Of a stretch of DNA of 56,027 nucleotides, positions 32,129 through 40,626 are shown in pieces. The notes under the pieces were generated by a model. The model was not told the origin of the DNA. It ran no database searches and was given only the letters and a program-made list of their open reading frames with translations. The position numbers and the translations under genes are program-made. Origin of the DNA: Cupriavidus basilensis OR16. GTDB taxonomy: Bacteria; Pseudomonadota; Gammaproteobacteria; Burkholderiales; Burkholderiaceae. Location of the stretch: assembly GCF_000243095.1 (NCBI RefSeq), contig NZ_AHJE01000103.1, positions 1-56,027 of the forward strand. The letters are read 5' to 3'. Positions within the stretch are counted from its first letter, which is position 1. Every line of letters begins with the position of its first letter.

Positions 32129-32869
32129 ATGGACATCAAGACGATCCGCGAGCAGGCATTCGCCATGCCGCTCACCAGTCCGGCCTATCCGATGGGGCCA
32201 TACCGCTTCATCCATCGGGAGTTCTTCATCATCTCCTACCGCACCGATCCCGAGCTCTTGCGCGCGGTGGTGCCGGAACCGCTGGAGATCACCGATGCGG
32301 TGGTCAATTACGAATTCATCCGCATGCCAGACTCCACCGGGTTTGGCGACTACACCGAGTCGGGCCAGGTGATTCCCGTCACCTACCAAGGCAAGCCCGG
32401 CAACTATACCCACGCCATGTACCTCGACGACCATCCGCCACTGGCGGGCGGGCGCGAGCTATGGGGCTTCCCGAAGAAGCTGGCCAGCCCCACGCTGGCG
32501 GTCCACACCGATACGCTGGTCGGCACGCTCGACTACGGGCCGGTGCGCGTTGCCACCGGCACCATGGGCTACAAGCACCGCGAGCTCGACAAGGATGCGC
32601 TGGGCCTGGCGCTCGCGAGCACGCCCAACTACCTGCTCAAGGTCATCCCGCACGTGGACGGCTCTGCGCGCATCTGCGAACTGGTCTGCTACTTCCTGAA
32701 GGACGTGCAGATGAAGGGCGCGTGGACCGGGCCTGCGGCGCTGTCGCTGTCGCCCCATGCGCTCGCGCCGGTGGCCGCCCTCCCTGTGCTGGAAGTCCTT
32801 GGTGCCAAGCATTACGTTGCCGACCTCACCCTAGGGCTGGGCGAGGTCGTGTTCGACTACCTGGCCTGA
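32129..32869 (+). CDS. adc: Acetoacetate decarboxylase
   Basis: 246 residues. It converts acetoacetate to acetone and CO2 in the cytoplasm. The Schiff-base lysine is in ELWGFPKKLASP (Lys116, with Lys117 lowering its pKa, as Lys115/Lys116 of the clostridial enzyme). Other matches: FIHREFFIISYRTDPELLR, VVPEPLEITDAVVNYEF, NYTHAMYLDDHPPLAGGRE and PNYLLKVIPHVDGSARICEL. A CCTGGAGGTTAGC ribosome site precedes the start. It stands 81 bp before a 3-hydroxybutyrate dehydrogenase gene and likely forms an operon with it and a patatin. The cluster suggests handling of acetoacetate from ketone bodies or PHB breakdown. Confidence 0.93.
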   Translation: MDIKTIREQAFAMPLTSPAYPMGPYRFIHREFFIISYRTDPELLRAVVPEPLEITDAVVNYEFIRMPDSTGFGDYTESGQVIPVTYQGKPGNYTHAMYLDDHPPLAGGRELWGFPKKLASPTLAVHTDTLVGTLDYGPVRVATGTMGYKHRELDKDALGLALASTPNYLLKVIPHVDGSARICELVCYFLKDVQMKGAWTGPAALSLSPHALAPVAALPVLEVLGAKHYVADLTLGLGEVVFDYLA

Positions 32870-32950
32870 GCGGCCACGCGTACATCGGTTTCCAACGGTG
32901 CCGGCGCATCGGCCCGGCCCACCTGAACCATCCAGACAGGAGAAACGTCC

Positions 32951-33733
32951 ATGAAGCTCCAGGGAAAATCCGCCATCGTAACCGGCGCTGCCAGCGGCAT
33001 CGGCCGCGCTATTGCCGACCTGCTCGCCAAGGAAGGCGCGGCGGTTGCCATCGCCGACCTGAATCTCGAGGCGGCGCAGAAGGCCGCCGCCGATATCGAA
33101 GCCGCCGGCGGGCGCGCCATCGCCGTGGCGATGGACGTGACCAACGAGGACGCGGTCAACAGCGCGACCGAGGCGGTAGCCAAGGCGTTTGGCGGGATCG
33201 ATATCCTGATCTCCAACGCCGGCATCCAGATCGTCAACCCGATCCAGAACTATGCTTTCTCCGACTGGAAGAAGATGCAGGCCATCCACGTCGACGGCGC
33301 CTTCCTCACCACCAAGGCCGCGCTCCAGCATATGTACAAGGACAAGCGCGGCGGCACCGTGATCTACATGGGCTCGGTGCATTCGCACGAGGCCTCGCCG
33401 CTGAAGTCCGCCTACGTTGCCGCCAAGCATGCGTTGCTTGGCCTGGCGCGTGTGCTAGCCAAGGAAGGGGCGGAGTACAACGTGCGCTCGCACGTGATCT
33501 GTCCGGGCTTCGTGCGCACGCCGCTCGTGGACAAGCAGATTCCCGAGCAGGCCAAGGAACTCGGCATCAGCGAGGAAGAAGTGATTCGCCGTGTCATGCT
33601 TGGCGGCACCGTGGACGGCGTCTTCACCACCGTGGACGACGTGGCGCAAACCGCGCTGTTCCTGTGCGCGTTCCCGTCGGCGGCGCTGACCGGTCAGTCC
33701 TTTATCGTGAGCCACGGCTGGTACATGCAGTAA
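32951..33733 (+). CDS. 3-hydroxybutyrate dehydrogenase (SDR family)
   Basis: 260 residues. A short-chain dehydrogenase interconverting (R)-3-hydroxybutyrate and acetoacetate with NAD. Cofactor motif AIVTGAASGIGRAIADLLAK (TGxxxGIG), the NNAG-equivalent ISNAGIQIV, catalytic Ser in YMGSVHSHEASPLKS, Tyr-Lys in SAYVAAKHALLGLARVLAKE and the SDR C-terminus GQSFIVSHGWYMQ. The match to bacterial BdhA/HbdH is good but other SDR substrates are possible; acetoacetate decarboxylase directly upstream supports it. The ribosome site is AGACAGGAGAAACGTCC. A patatin-like gene follows 90 bp later. Confidence 0.9.
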   Translation: MKLQGKSAIVTGAASGIGRAIADLLAKEGAAVAIADLNLEAAQKAAADIEAAGGRAIAVAMDVTNEDAVNSATEAVAKAFGGIDILISNAGIQIVNPIQNYAFSDWKKMQAIHVDGAFLTTKAALQHMYKDKRGGTVIYMGSVHSHEASPLKSAYVAAKHALLGLARVLAKEGAEYNVRSHVICPGFVRTPLVDKQIPEQAKELGISEEEVIRRVMLGGTVDGVFTTVDDVAQTALFLCAFPSAALTGQSFIVSHGWYMQ

Positions 33734-33823
33734 GCGATACGAAAAGCGGCCGGGCGCAGATACCGCCGCCCGGCCGGCATGACCGCGTGAAACGTCGGAA
33801 AACAATGTCATCAAGGAGGGGTC

Positions 33824-35242
33824 GTGGCAGGTGGACGTCGGCAGAAGCTGGATAAAGTGGCACAGGAAAATACAGTGGCACAGCAAAAGGGCACGCCGAA
33901 GCAGGCTGTTAAAAGCGCGGCTGTAAAACGCGCGGCGGCGGCCGTGGTCGCGACCCCGGCGGCGCCCGCGCGCCAACGCGGGGCGCCAAAGCCCGAATCG
34001 CTAAGAGAGCCGGAGCCAAACCTGCTGCCTCCCGGCGGCTGCGCGCCACCGGACCTCGCGCCCGAAGGCGCCGGCCGCAAGCGGCCGGTTCACCATGAAT
34101 ACACGGTCAGGGCATTGGTGCTGCAAGGTGGCGGGGCGCTGGGTTCCTACCAGGCAGGCGTGTACCAGGGCCTGGCCGAGGGCGGCATCCAGCCGAACTG
34201 GGTAGCCGGGATTTCAATCGGCGCGCTGAACGCTGCTGTGATCGCCGGCAATGCGCCCGAGCGCAGGGTCGAGCAGTTGCGCGCTTTCTGGGACTACATC
34301 TGCCAGCAGCCCTGGCTGCCCAGCCTGCTGCCTTACGAGGTGGCCGCGGAGGGGGCCGCGCATTGGCCCGATCCGCTGCGCATCTGGTTCGACGGCATCG
34401 AGGCCGCGCGCGCCATCTTCGAGGGACAGCGGGGCTTCTTCCAGCCGCGTCCGTGGTCCAGCCTGGTGGAGCGCCAGTGCGGCCCCACCAACGCCAGCTA
34501 TTACGATACCAGCCCGCTCAAGGCGACGCTGGAGCGCTTTGCCGACTTTGACCGCATCAACGCGCAACATAAAGAGATGCGCGTGTCGGTGGGCGCGGTG
34601 AATGTGCGAACCGGCAATTTCGCTTATTTCGACAACACCCGGCGCAAGCTGCGCGCCGAGCATTTCATGGCCTCCGGCGCTTTGCCGCCAGGATTTCCCG
34701 CGGTGGAGATCGATGGCGAGTTCTATTGGGACGGTGGCCTGGTCTCCAACACGCCGCTGTCGGAAGTGCTGACCGCCCAGCCCCGGCGCGATGCGCTGAT
34801 CTTCCAGGTGGACCTGTGGAGCGCGCGTGGCAAGTTGCCGCACAACCTGCTGGATGTGGCCGAGCGCCAGAAAGACATCCAGTATTCCAGCCGCACGCGC
34901 ACCATCACGGATTACATGAGCGAGCAGCAGAATTACCGCCGCATGCTGAGCGAGGTGATGGCGCTGGTGCCGCAGGGGCAGCGGGACAATGACTGGTACC
35001 GCAAGGCGGCGGAGTACGCATGCGATGCGCGCCGCAACGTGATCCAGCTGATCTATCGCGACAAGACGTTTGAGGGCAATGCCAAGGATTATCAGTTTGG
35101 CTTGCTGACGATGAATGAACACTGGACCAGCGGGCTGGATGACATTCGGGAAACGTTGAAGCATCCGGAATGGCTGGCCATGCCGGCGCACGAAAAGCCG
35201 TTTGTCACGCACGACATCCATCGCGGCAACGGGCACGTCTGA
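33824..35242 (+). CDS. Patatin-like phospholipase
   Basis: 472 residues. After a Lys/Ala/Pro-rich N-terminal tail of about 95 residues comes the patatin domain: oxyanion loop RALVLQGGGALGSYQAGVYQ, nucleophile Ser131 in AGISIGALNAAVI and the catalytic Asp in FYWDGGLVSNTPL. A C-terminal region of about 150 residues (YSSRTRTITDYMSEQQ, NVIQLIYRDKTFEGNAKDYQFG) is the DUF3734 extension found in this bacterial group. The start is GTG 33824 with a strong AAGGAGGGG 5 bp upstream. Neighbouring adc and hydroxybutyrate dehydrogenase point to lipid or PHB-related metabolism, but the substrate is not shown. Confidence 0.9.
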   Translation: MAGGRRQKLDKVAQENTVAQQKGTPKQAVKSAAVKRAAAAVVATPAAPARQRGAPKPESLREPEPNLLPPGGCAPPDLAPEGAGRKRPVHHEYTVRALVLQGGGALGSYQAGVYQGLAEGGIQPNWVAGISIGALNAAVIAGNAPERRVEQLRAFWDYICQQPWLPSLLPYEVAAEGAAHWPDPLRIWFDGIEAARAIFEGQRGFFQPRPWSSLVERQCGPTNASYYDTSPLKATLERFADFDRINAQHKEMRVSVGAVNVRTGNFAYFDNTRRKLRAEHFMASGALPPGFPAVEIDGEFYWDGGLVSNTPLSEVLTAQPRRDALIFQVDLWSARGKLPHNLLDVAERQKDIQYSSRTRTITDYMSEQQNYRRMLSEVMALVPQGQRDNDWYRKAAEYACDARRNVIQLIYRDKTFEGNAKDYQFGLLTMNEHWTSGLDDIRETLKHPEWLAMPAHEKPFVTHDIHRGNGHV

Positions 35243-35301
35243 TCAGGTGCGCGGGGGCAGGGGCCGGCCTGGCCCTGATCCCCTCGCTTCGGCTTGCGGC
35301 C

Positions 35302-36117
35302 TTACACCACCTTCAACTTCGCCAGCTCCGGCTTTCCCGGCGGATACTTGGGCTTCAACTTCTCGAACACTTCCAGCAAGATCTCCGCCACCATCAGGTT
35401 ACGGTGCGTCTTCGAATCCGCCGGCACGATATACCACGGTGCTTCCTGGGTGCTGGTCGCGGCAATGGCGGCCTGATAGGCGGTCTCGTAGTTCTTCCAG
35501 TATTGCCGCTCTTCCAGATCCTTGGGGTCGAATTTCCAGTGCTTCTGCGGATCCGCCAGGCGCGCTTCCAGCCGGGCCTTCTGCTCGTCCTTGGAAATAT
35601 GCAGGAAGCATTTGACGATGGTGGTGCCGGTTTCCAGCAGCATCGTCTCGAAAGCGCGCAGCTGCTTGTAGCGGCGCTCGCATTCGGCTTCGTCGATCCA
35701 CTCGTGCACCCGCGTGATCAGCACGTCTTCGTAGTGGCTGCGATTGAACACCACAATCTCGCCGTCGCGCGGCACCTGGGCATGGATGCGCCACAGGTAG
35801 TCGTGCGCGAGTTCTTCGGCGGTGGGGGATTTGAAGGCGACGACGCGAATGCCAAGAGGGTCGAAGCTGCGGAACACGCCGCGCACGGTGCCGTCCTTGC
35901 CGCTGGTGTCCATGCCTTGGAGCACCACCAGCAGCTTGCGCCGGTGTTCGGCGTAGAAGATGTCCTGCAGCGCGTCGAGCCGGGTGCTCAGTTCGGTGAT
36001 GCGGGCCTGGTCGGCGGCCTTGTCGCCGCTGGAGAACGGCTTGGCGCTGCTGTTGAAGTCGGCCAGGCGGAAGTTCTTGTCCGAGGTGATGCGGAAATCG
36101 GCGAGCGGCATTGGCAC
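35302..36117 (-). CDS. Polyphosphate kinase 2 family protein
   Basis: 271 residues. A P-loop kinase that phosphorylates nucleotides with polyphosphate, or the reverse. Walker A is VVLQGMDTSGKDGTV, followed by FDPLGIRVVAFKSPTAEELAHDYLWRIH (lid and substrate region, residues about 90-118), Walker B FNRSHYEDVLITRVH and the PPK2 C-terminus KNYETAYQAAIAATST with APWYIVPADSKTHRNLMVA. The single-domain length and KSPT...DYLWR pattern fit PPK2 of the class acting on AMP/ADP. ATG 36117 or 36111. It lies 42 bp downstream of dapF on the same strand. Confidence 0.92.
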   Translation of the reverse strand: MPMPLADFRITSDKNFRLADFNSSAKPFSSGDKAADQARITELSTRLDALQDIFYAEHRRKLLVVLQGMDTSGKDGTVRGVFRSFDPLGIRVVAFKSPTAEELAHDYLWRIHAQVPRDGEIVVFNRSHYEDVLITRVHEWIDEAECERRYKQLRAFETMLLETGTTIVKCFLHISKDEQKARLEARLADPQKHWKFDPKDLEERQYWKNYETAYQAAIAATSTQEAPWYIVPADSKTHRNLMVAEILLEVFEKLKPKYPPGKPELAKLKVV

Positions 36118-36159
36118 TCCATGGAGGGCGCGGCCGTGGCAGGCCGCAAGCCCCTATGG

Positions 36160-37026
36160 TCAGGCAGGCAGCCGGTCCAGGTCAATGCTGCCTTCGAACA
36201 CGGTGGTGGCCGGGCCGGTCATGCGTACCGGCTCGCCCTCGCCGTCCCAGGCGATTGAGAGGTCGCCGCCGTGGGTGTGCACCAGCACCGGCGAGTCCAG
36301 CAGGCCGCGGCGAATGCCGGCGACGACCGCCGCGCAGGCGCCGGTGCCGCAGGCCAGCGTCTCGCCGGCCCCGCGCTCGAACACGCGCAGGCGGATCGTA
36401 TGGCGCTCCACCACCTGCATGAAGCCGGCGTTGACGCGGTTGGGAAAGCTCGTGTGATGCTCGATGATGGGGCCGTCCTGCAGCACCGGGAACGCCTCGG
36501 TGTCGCCCACCACCTGGACCGCGTGGGGGTTGCCCATCGAGACTGCCGAAATCCACTCGGTGCGCCCGTTTACTTCCAGCCCGTACAGGGTGTCGCGGCC
36601 TTCGGCCTTGGCCGGCAGGCCGTCGGGGCGGAACGGCACGCGGGCCGGTTCGAGTTCCGGCGGGCCCATGTCGACCGTGACCTGGCCGTCGTCCTGCAGC
36701 GTCAGGGTGATCACGCCGTTCATCACCTGCACGCGTACCGAGCGCTTGTCGGTCAGGCCGTGGTCGGTGACAAAGCGTACGAAGCAGCGTGCGCCATTGC
36801 CGCAGTGCTCGACCTCGCCGCCGTCGGCGTTGAAGATGCGGTAGCGGAAGTCAACGTCGTCGCGGGTGGGCTTCTCGACCACCAGGATCTGGTCGGCGCC
36901 CACGCCAAAATGCCGGCTGGCGAGCGCGCGCCACTGCACCGGTGTCAGGTTGAGGGTCTGGTGGATGCCGTCAAGCACGACGAAGTCGTTGCCGGCGCCG
37001 TGCATCTTGGTGAACTGGAGTTTCAT
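36160..37026 (-). CDS. dapF: Diaminopimelate epimerase
   Basis: 288 residues. It interconverts LL- and meso-diaminopimelate for lysine and peptidoglycan. Two-base catalysis by cysteines in EHCGNGARCFVRF (Cys75) and TLACGTGACAAVV, plus KMHGAGNDFVVLD, NADGGEVEHCG, MGNPHAVQVV and ERGAGET. ATG 37026 starts MKLQFTKMHGAGNDF, the usual N-terminus. It follows the second lipid A acyltransferase by 100 bp on the same strand, an order common in Burkholderiaceae (acyltransferase-acyltransferase-dapF). Confidence 0.97.
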   Translation of the reverse strand: MKLQFTKMHGAGNDFVVLDGIHQTLNLTPVQWRALASRHFGVGADQILVVEKPTRDDVDFRYRIFNADGGEVEHCGNGARCFVRFVTDHGLTDKRSVRVQVMNGVITLTLQDDGQVTVDMGPPELEPARVPFRPDGLPAKAEGRDTLYGLEVNGRTEWISAVSMGNPHAVQVVGDTEAFPVLQDGPIIEHHTSFPNRVNAGFMQVVERHTIRLRVFERGAGETLACGTGACAAVVAGIRRGLLDSPVLVHTHGGDLSIAWDGEGEPVRMTGPATTVFEGSIDLDRLPA

Positions 37027-37126
37027 AGAGCGATTGTAGTCGGGCCGTCCGGCGCTTGCTGGCGGCGTGTCGAGGGTGGCGCGTGCAGCACGTCTGCCCG
37101 GCGATGCCGCCGCCGCGCGCACGTGG

Positions 37127-38020
37127 TCAGTAGTTTTCGCGCTCGCCGTCCGGGCGGTGCTTGAAGCGCTTGTGCACCCAGTAATACTCAGTCACGCGGG
37201 GGCGGATGCAGTCTTCGAAGAAGGCGTTCATGCGCCGGGTGTCCTCGGTCACGCTATCGCCAGGATAGTTTTCCCAGGCCGGCAGGATGCGCAGCATGTA
37301 GCCTTGGTAGTCGGGCAGCATTTCGGTATAGATCGGCACGACCTTGGCCCCGGCCAGCCGCGCCAGGCGCGAGACCGAGGTCAAGGTCAGGGCCTCCACG
37401 CCAAAGAACGGGATGTACTCCGAGTCGCGCTCGCCAAAGTCCATGTCGGCGATCAACTGCAGGGCCTCGCCCTTGCGCAGGCAGCGGATGATGTCGCGCG
37501 CGCTGTCGTTGCGGGCAATCATCTTGGCGCCAAAGCGGCCGCGCGCATGCTTGAGGAACCCGTCGAACAGGTCGTTCTTCTGCTTGGTGTAGAGCGATGC
37601 GCCGGAGCGCTTCACGTGCTCGCGCAGGTGGATGGTGAGGCGGATCGCACCGGCTTCGACGCCGGAGAGATGCAGCGTGACGAGGATATGGGGCGTGCCG
37701 TCCAGCGCCACCAGGCCGGCCTGGTCGTCGATCTGGACCCAGCGGCGCATCTGTGCCTCGCTGCCGGTCCAGAAGATGCCGCGTTCGGCAAAGCTGCGAA
37801 AGACGGTGCGGAAGGTCTGGCGCGAGAGCGCTTCGATCTCGGCGTCGGTCCGCTCGGGAAAGCACAGGCGCAGGTTGGTCTGCACCACGCGGCGCCGGCT
37901 GCTGGGAATGAGGTAGAGCAGGCTGCCAAGGCCTTCGCCGAAGCGCGCCACGAGCGGATAGGGGAGCTTGCCCAGCACGGTCAGGAGGCCGATGCCAAGC
38001 CAGGTAAAGATGCGGCTCAT
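37127..38020 (-). CDS. Lipid A biosynthesis acyltransferase (LpxL/HtrB family), second of pair
   Basis: 297 residues. An inner-membrane-anchored lysophospholipid-type acyltransferase adding secondary acyl chains to lipid A. N-terminal helix IFTWLGIGLLTVLGKLPY, then YLIPSSRRRVVQTNLRLCFP, catalytic HLSGVEAG (His-x4-Glu) and IADMDFGERDSEYIPFFGVE, GAKVVPIYTEML and WVHKRFKHRPDGE. All are LpxL/LpxM landmarks. ATG 38020 overlaps the stop of the upstream acyltransferase gene (ATGA), so both are made together. Which acyl chain it transfers cannot be read from sequence. Confidence 0.93.
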   Translation of the reverse strand: MSRIFTWLGIGLLTVLGKLPYPLVARFGEGLGSLLYLIPSSRRRVVQTNLRLCFPERTDAEIEALSRQTFRTVFRSFAERGIFWTGSEAQMRRWVQIDDQAGLVALDGTPHILVTLHLSGVEAGAIRLTIHLREHVKRSGASLYTKQKNDLFDGFLKHARGRFGAKMIARNDSARDIIRCLRKGEALQLIADMDFGERDSEYIPFFGVEALTLTSVSRLARLAGAKVVPIYTEMLPDYQGYMLRILPAWENYPGDSVTEDTRRMNAFFEDCIRPRVTEYYWVHKRFKHRPDGERENY

Positions 38021-38955
38021 TTTTGGTCGTTGGAGAGAGAGGCAGGTGCCGCTTCCGGCACCTCCAAGGGGTTGCGCGAGGCGTCGGCCGCGGGCGTGCG
38101 AGGTGGCTCCGCGGGCGGCAGCGCAGCGCCGCCCGGATGCTTGTAGCGGTTGTAGCCCCACAGGTACTGCGTCGGGCATGTCTTCACCAGCTTCTCGACA
38201 GCCGCGTTGATCACGGCGGCGGCTTCGGCCTGGTCATCGGGCAGCAGGTCCTTGATGACCTGCATATGGCCGAGGAAGCCGGCGCCGCGCGGCAGGCGCT
38301 CTGCAAAAATCACCGCGATGGGCGCGCCCGTGTGCTGCTGCAGGCGCTGCACCAGCGTCATGGTATAAGCCGGCTTGCCGAAAAACGGCGCCCAGGCGCC
38401 TTCGCCGCCGGTCGGGACCTGGTCCGGCAGGATGCCGATGGCCTCGCCCCGCTTGAGCGCCTTGACCAGCATGCGCACGCCGCGCGGCAGCGCCGGCGCC
38501 ATTGCCAGGTTGGGGCGGGTGCGCATCTTGACGATCCAGTCGCGCAGCCAGGCCTGGTGCGGCGGCTTGTACAGCGCCGTGACCGGATGCCGCAGGGCAA
38601 ACGCCTGCGGAAGCACTTCGAAGCAGCCGTGATGCGGCACCAGGATGATCAGCCCGCGGCCCTGCGCCATCAGCTTGTCCAGTTCCGGCCAGAGCCGGTC
38701 GGCAAAGCTGTACATGCGTGCCTCTGGATTGCGCCGGCTCCAGAAATAGGGCATTTCGAGGATCATGCGGCCCGTCGAGCGGGCCGCCTCCGCCACCATC
38801 GCGTCGCTGGCGTCGGGATAGGCATGGCGAAGGTTTTCCCTGAGCCGCGTGCCATAACGTCCTGGCAGGCGTGCCGCCAGCAATCCGAGCGCGCCGCCGA
38901 TGGCGTGGAGCCAAGAAAGCGGCAAGCGGGAAATCAGCCAGAACAGGAAGGTCAT
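38017..38955 (-). CDS. Lipid A biosynthesis acyltransferase (LpxL/HtrB family), first of pair
   Basis: 312 residues. A paralogue of the following gene: an N-terminal hydrophobic segment (FLFWLISRLPLSWLHAIGGA), YGTRLRENLRHAYPDAS, the catalytic His-x4-Glu in VPHHGCFEVLPQAF, YKPPHQAWLRDW, ILPDQVPTGGEGAWAPFFGK and YLWGYNRYKHPGG. A Pro/Ala-rich C-terminal tail of about 35 residues follows. The gene overlaps its neighbour by four bases. It is divergent from metK; the 387-bp gap between them contains the metK riboswitch. Confidence 0.93.
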   Translation of the reverse strand: MTFLFWLISRLPLSWLHAIGGALGLLAARLPGRYGTRLRENLRHAYPDASDAMVAEAARSTGRMILEMPYFWSRRNPEARMYSFADRLWPELDKLMAQGRGLIILVPHHGCFEVLPQAFALRHPVTALYKPPHQAWLRDWIVKMRTRPNLAMAPALPRGVRMLVKALKRGEAIGILPDQVPTGGEGAWAPFFGKPAYTMTLVQRLQQHTGAPIAVIFAERLPRGAGFLGHMQVIKDLLPDDQAEAAAVINAAVEKLVKTCPTQYLWGYNRYKHPGGAALPPAEPPRTPAADASRNPLEVPEAAPASLSNDQK

Positions 38956-39203
38956 CGGATTGCGGTAGCGGCCCGGCGGGCCGGGTAGGTCGTTAATGTT
39001 TTGCCGGGCGCTGCCGTTAGTGGGGCAATCAAAATGAATCTGGTGTTGTTACGGGGCCCACCGTACGGCTCGCACTGCTTGCCGGCTTGCGCCAGGCCGG
39101 AAACGCGCCGCTGATATGGGTGGCGCGGCCTGGCTTCGACAGCGTCCGGTATTTGGCAGGCTTGCCAGATAACCGGGGTGCTGCAGCGTAGCTAGCAGGC
39201 GCG
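38956..39203. other. Intergenic region between the acyltransferase and metK genes
   Basis: No gene is supported. It must hold the divergent acyltransferase promoter on the minus strand and the upstream part of the metK promoter. The inverted repeat TTGGCAGGCTTGCCAG near 39153-39168 (TGGCA...TGCCA) is visible but short and of unknown meaning. Confidence 0.35.
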
Positions 39204-39209
39204 TATAAT
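39204..39209 (+). promoter_or_regulatory. Probable -10 box of the metK leader promoter
   Basis: TATAAT stands 6 bp before the SAM-II P1 stem, exactly as in front of metX. No good -35 is seen. Confidence 0.6.
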
Positions 39210-39211
39210 AG

Positions 39212-39288
39212 CGCGTATCGCCGAGTTAACTGACAACTTGCGGGGCGATACCGTTCTACCGGAACGGCATGAAAATACCGCTAAAGCG
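39212..39288 (+). ncRNA. SAM-II (SAM-alpha) riboswitch upstream of metK
   Basis: P1 GTATCGCC (39215-39222) pairs with GGCGATAC (39244-39251). The loop holds GAGTTAACTGACAACTTGCG, and the 3' core is GAAAATACCGCTAAAGCG (39271-39288). These correspond to the SAM-II consensus blocks. Between P1' and the core sits a short hairpin CCGTTC-TACCG-GAACGG. The element starts right behind TATAAT and ends 54 nt before the metK GTG. A further imperfect hairpin (AGGTTGGC/GCCAAACCT, about 39305-39330) lies just before the ribosome site GGAGAAAAG, so translational control is plausible. SAM-II before metK would give direct product feedback. Confidence 0.82.
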
Positions 39289-39342
39289 TCGCCGCCCGGG
39301 CTTAGAGGTTGGCGCGCAATAGCCAAACCTGGAGAAAAGTTC

Positions 39343-40419
39343 GTGGCAAACGACTTCTTGTTCACTTCGGAATCCGTCTCCGAAGGCCATCCCGATAAGG
39401 TCGCCGACCAAATTTCCGATGCTGTCCTGGACGCCATCCTGGCCCAGGACAAGTACGCACGCGTGGCCGCTGAAACGCTGTGCAACACCGGCCTGGTTGT
39501 CCTGGCCGGGGAAATCACCACGACCGCCAACGTCGACTACATCCAAGTTGCGCGCGACACCATCAAGCGCATCGGCTACGACAACACCGAATACGGCATC
39601 GACTACAAGGGCTGTGCAGTGCTGGTCGCTTACGACAAGCAATCGCCTGATATCGCCCAAGGCGTGGACCGCGCCTCCGACGATTACCTGAACCAGGGTG
39701 CCGGCGACCAGGGCCTGATGTTCGGCTACGCTTGCGATGAAACGCCGGAGCTGATGCCCTTCCCGATCTATTACTCGCACCGCCTGGTCGAGCGCCAGTC
39801 GCAGCTGCGCCGCGATGGCCGCCTGCCCTGGCTGCGTCCGGACGCCAAGTCGCAGGTGACCGTGCGCTACGTCGAAGGCCGTCCGCACAGCGTGGATACC
39901 GTGGTGTTGTCGACCCAGCACTCGCCGGATATCACCCAGGCGCAGATCCGCGAAGCCGTGATCGAGGAAATCATCAAGCCGGTGCTGCCGGCCGCGATGC
40001 TCAAGGACACCAAGTACCTGGTGAACCCGACCGGGCGCTTCGTCATCGGCGGCCCGCAAGGCGATTGCGGCCTGACCGGGCGCAAGATCATCGTCGACAC
40101 CTACGGTGGCGCTTCGCCCCACGGCGGCGGTGCTTTCTCGGGCAAGGATCCGTCCAAGGTCGACCGCTCGGCAGCCTATGCCGCACGCTATGTCGCCAAG
40201 AACGTGGTCGCCGCCGGCCTGGCGCGCCAGTGCCAGGTGCAGGTCAGCTACGCCATCGGCGTGGCCCGCCCGATCAACGTGACGGTGTACACGGAAGGCA
40301 CCGGCAAGATCTCCGACGAGGCGATCGCCGCGCTGGTGCAAGAGCACTTCGACCTGCGCCCGAAGGGCATCGTGCAGATGCTTGACCTGCTGCGCCCGAT
40401 CTACGAGAAGACCGCTGCC
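39343..40419 (+). pseudogene. metK: S-adenosylmethionine synthetase, C-terminus deleted, frame open into kdoO
   Basis: MetK makes SAM from methionine and ATP. The GTG start 39343 follows GGAGAAAAG. Recognisable in order: FLFTSESVSEGHPDKVADQI, AETLCNTGLVVLAGEITTTA, NQGAGDQGLMFGYACDE, HRLVERQSQLRR, GRFVIGGPQGDCGLTGRKII, DTYGGASPHGGGAFSGKDPS, KVDRSAAYAARYVAKN and LDLLRPIYEKTAA. At 40419 homology stops. The conserved end (YGHFGR...W...DKA, about 28 residues) and the stop are missing, and the frame runs through non-homologous sequence directly into kdoO, open to 41580. A T8 run at 40423-40430 looks like what is left of the metK terminator, so a deletion across the 3' end is inferred. MetK is normally essential; an intact copy elsewhere or an assembly error must exist. 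Confidence 0.88.
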
Positions 40420-40626
40420 TGCTTTTTTTTCGCGCCTGGGGTGGCGTTCCTGGCTTGCCGCAGCTTTGTCCTGGATCAACCGGGGCAGGGCGGGGCGTGG
40501 CGCGCCATGGCCGCGAGGGTAGAATCGCGGGATGGCAAGGCGGCCCGGCGAGTGGCGTTTTGTTATCCTGCCGCGGCGCGCGCATGCGCGCTCAAGACCG
40601 CCGGAGCCCGCATACCGAGGATGCCC

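Noticed and set aside
31960..33855. 631-codon plus-strand frame over adc and the dehydrogenase
   Set aside because: A different frame from the two recognisable genes, low-complexity Arg/Gly-rich, with no homology.
35243..35301. Terminator between the patatin and PPK2 genes
   Set aside because: A GC-rich CAGGG/CCCTG inverted repeat is present but without a T-run on either side; evidence is too thin to annotate.
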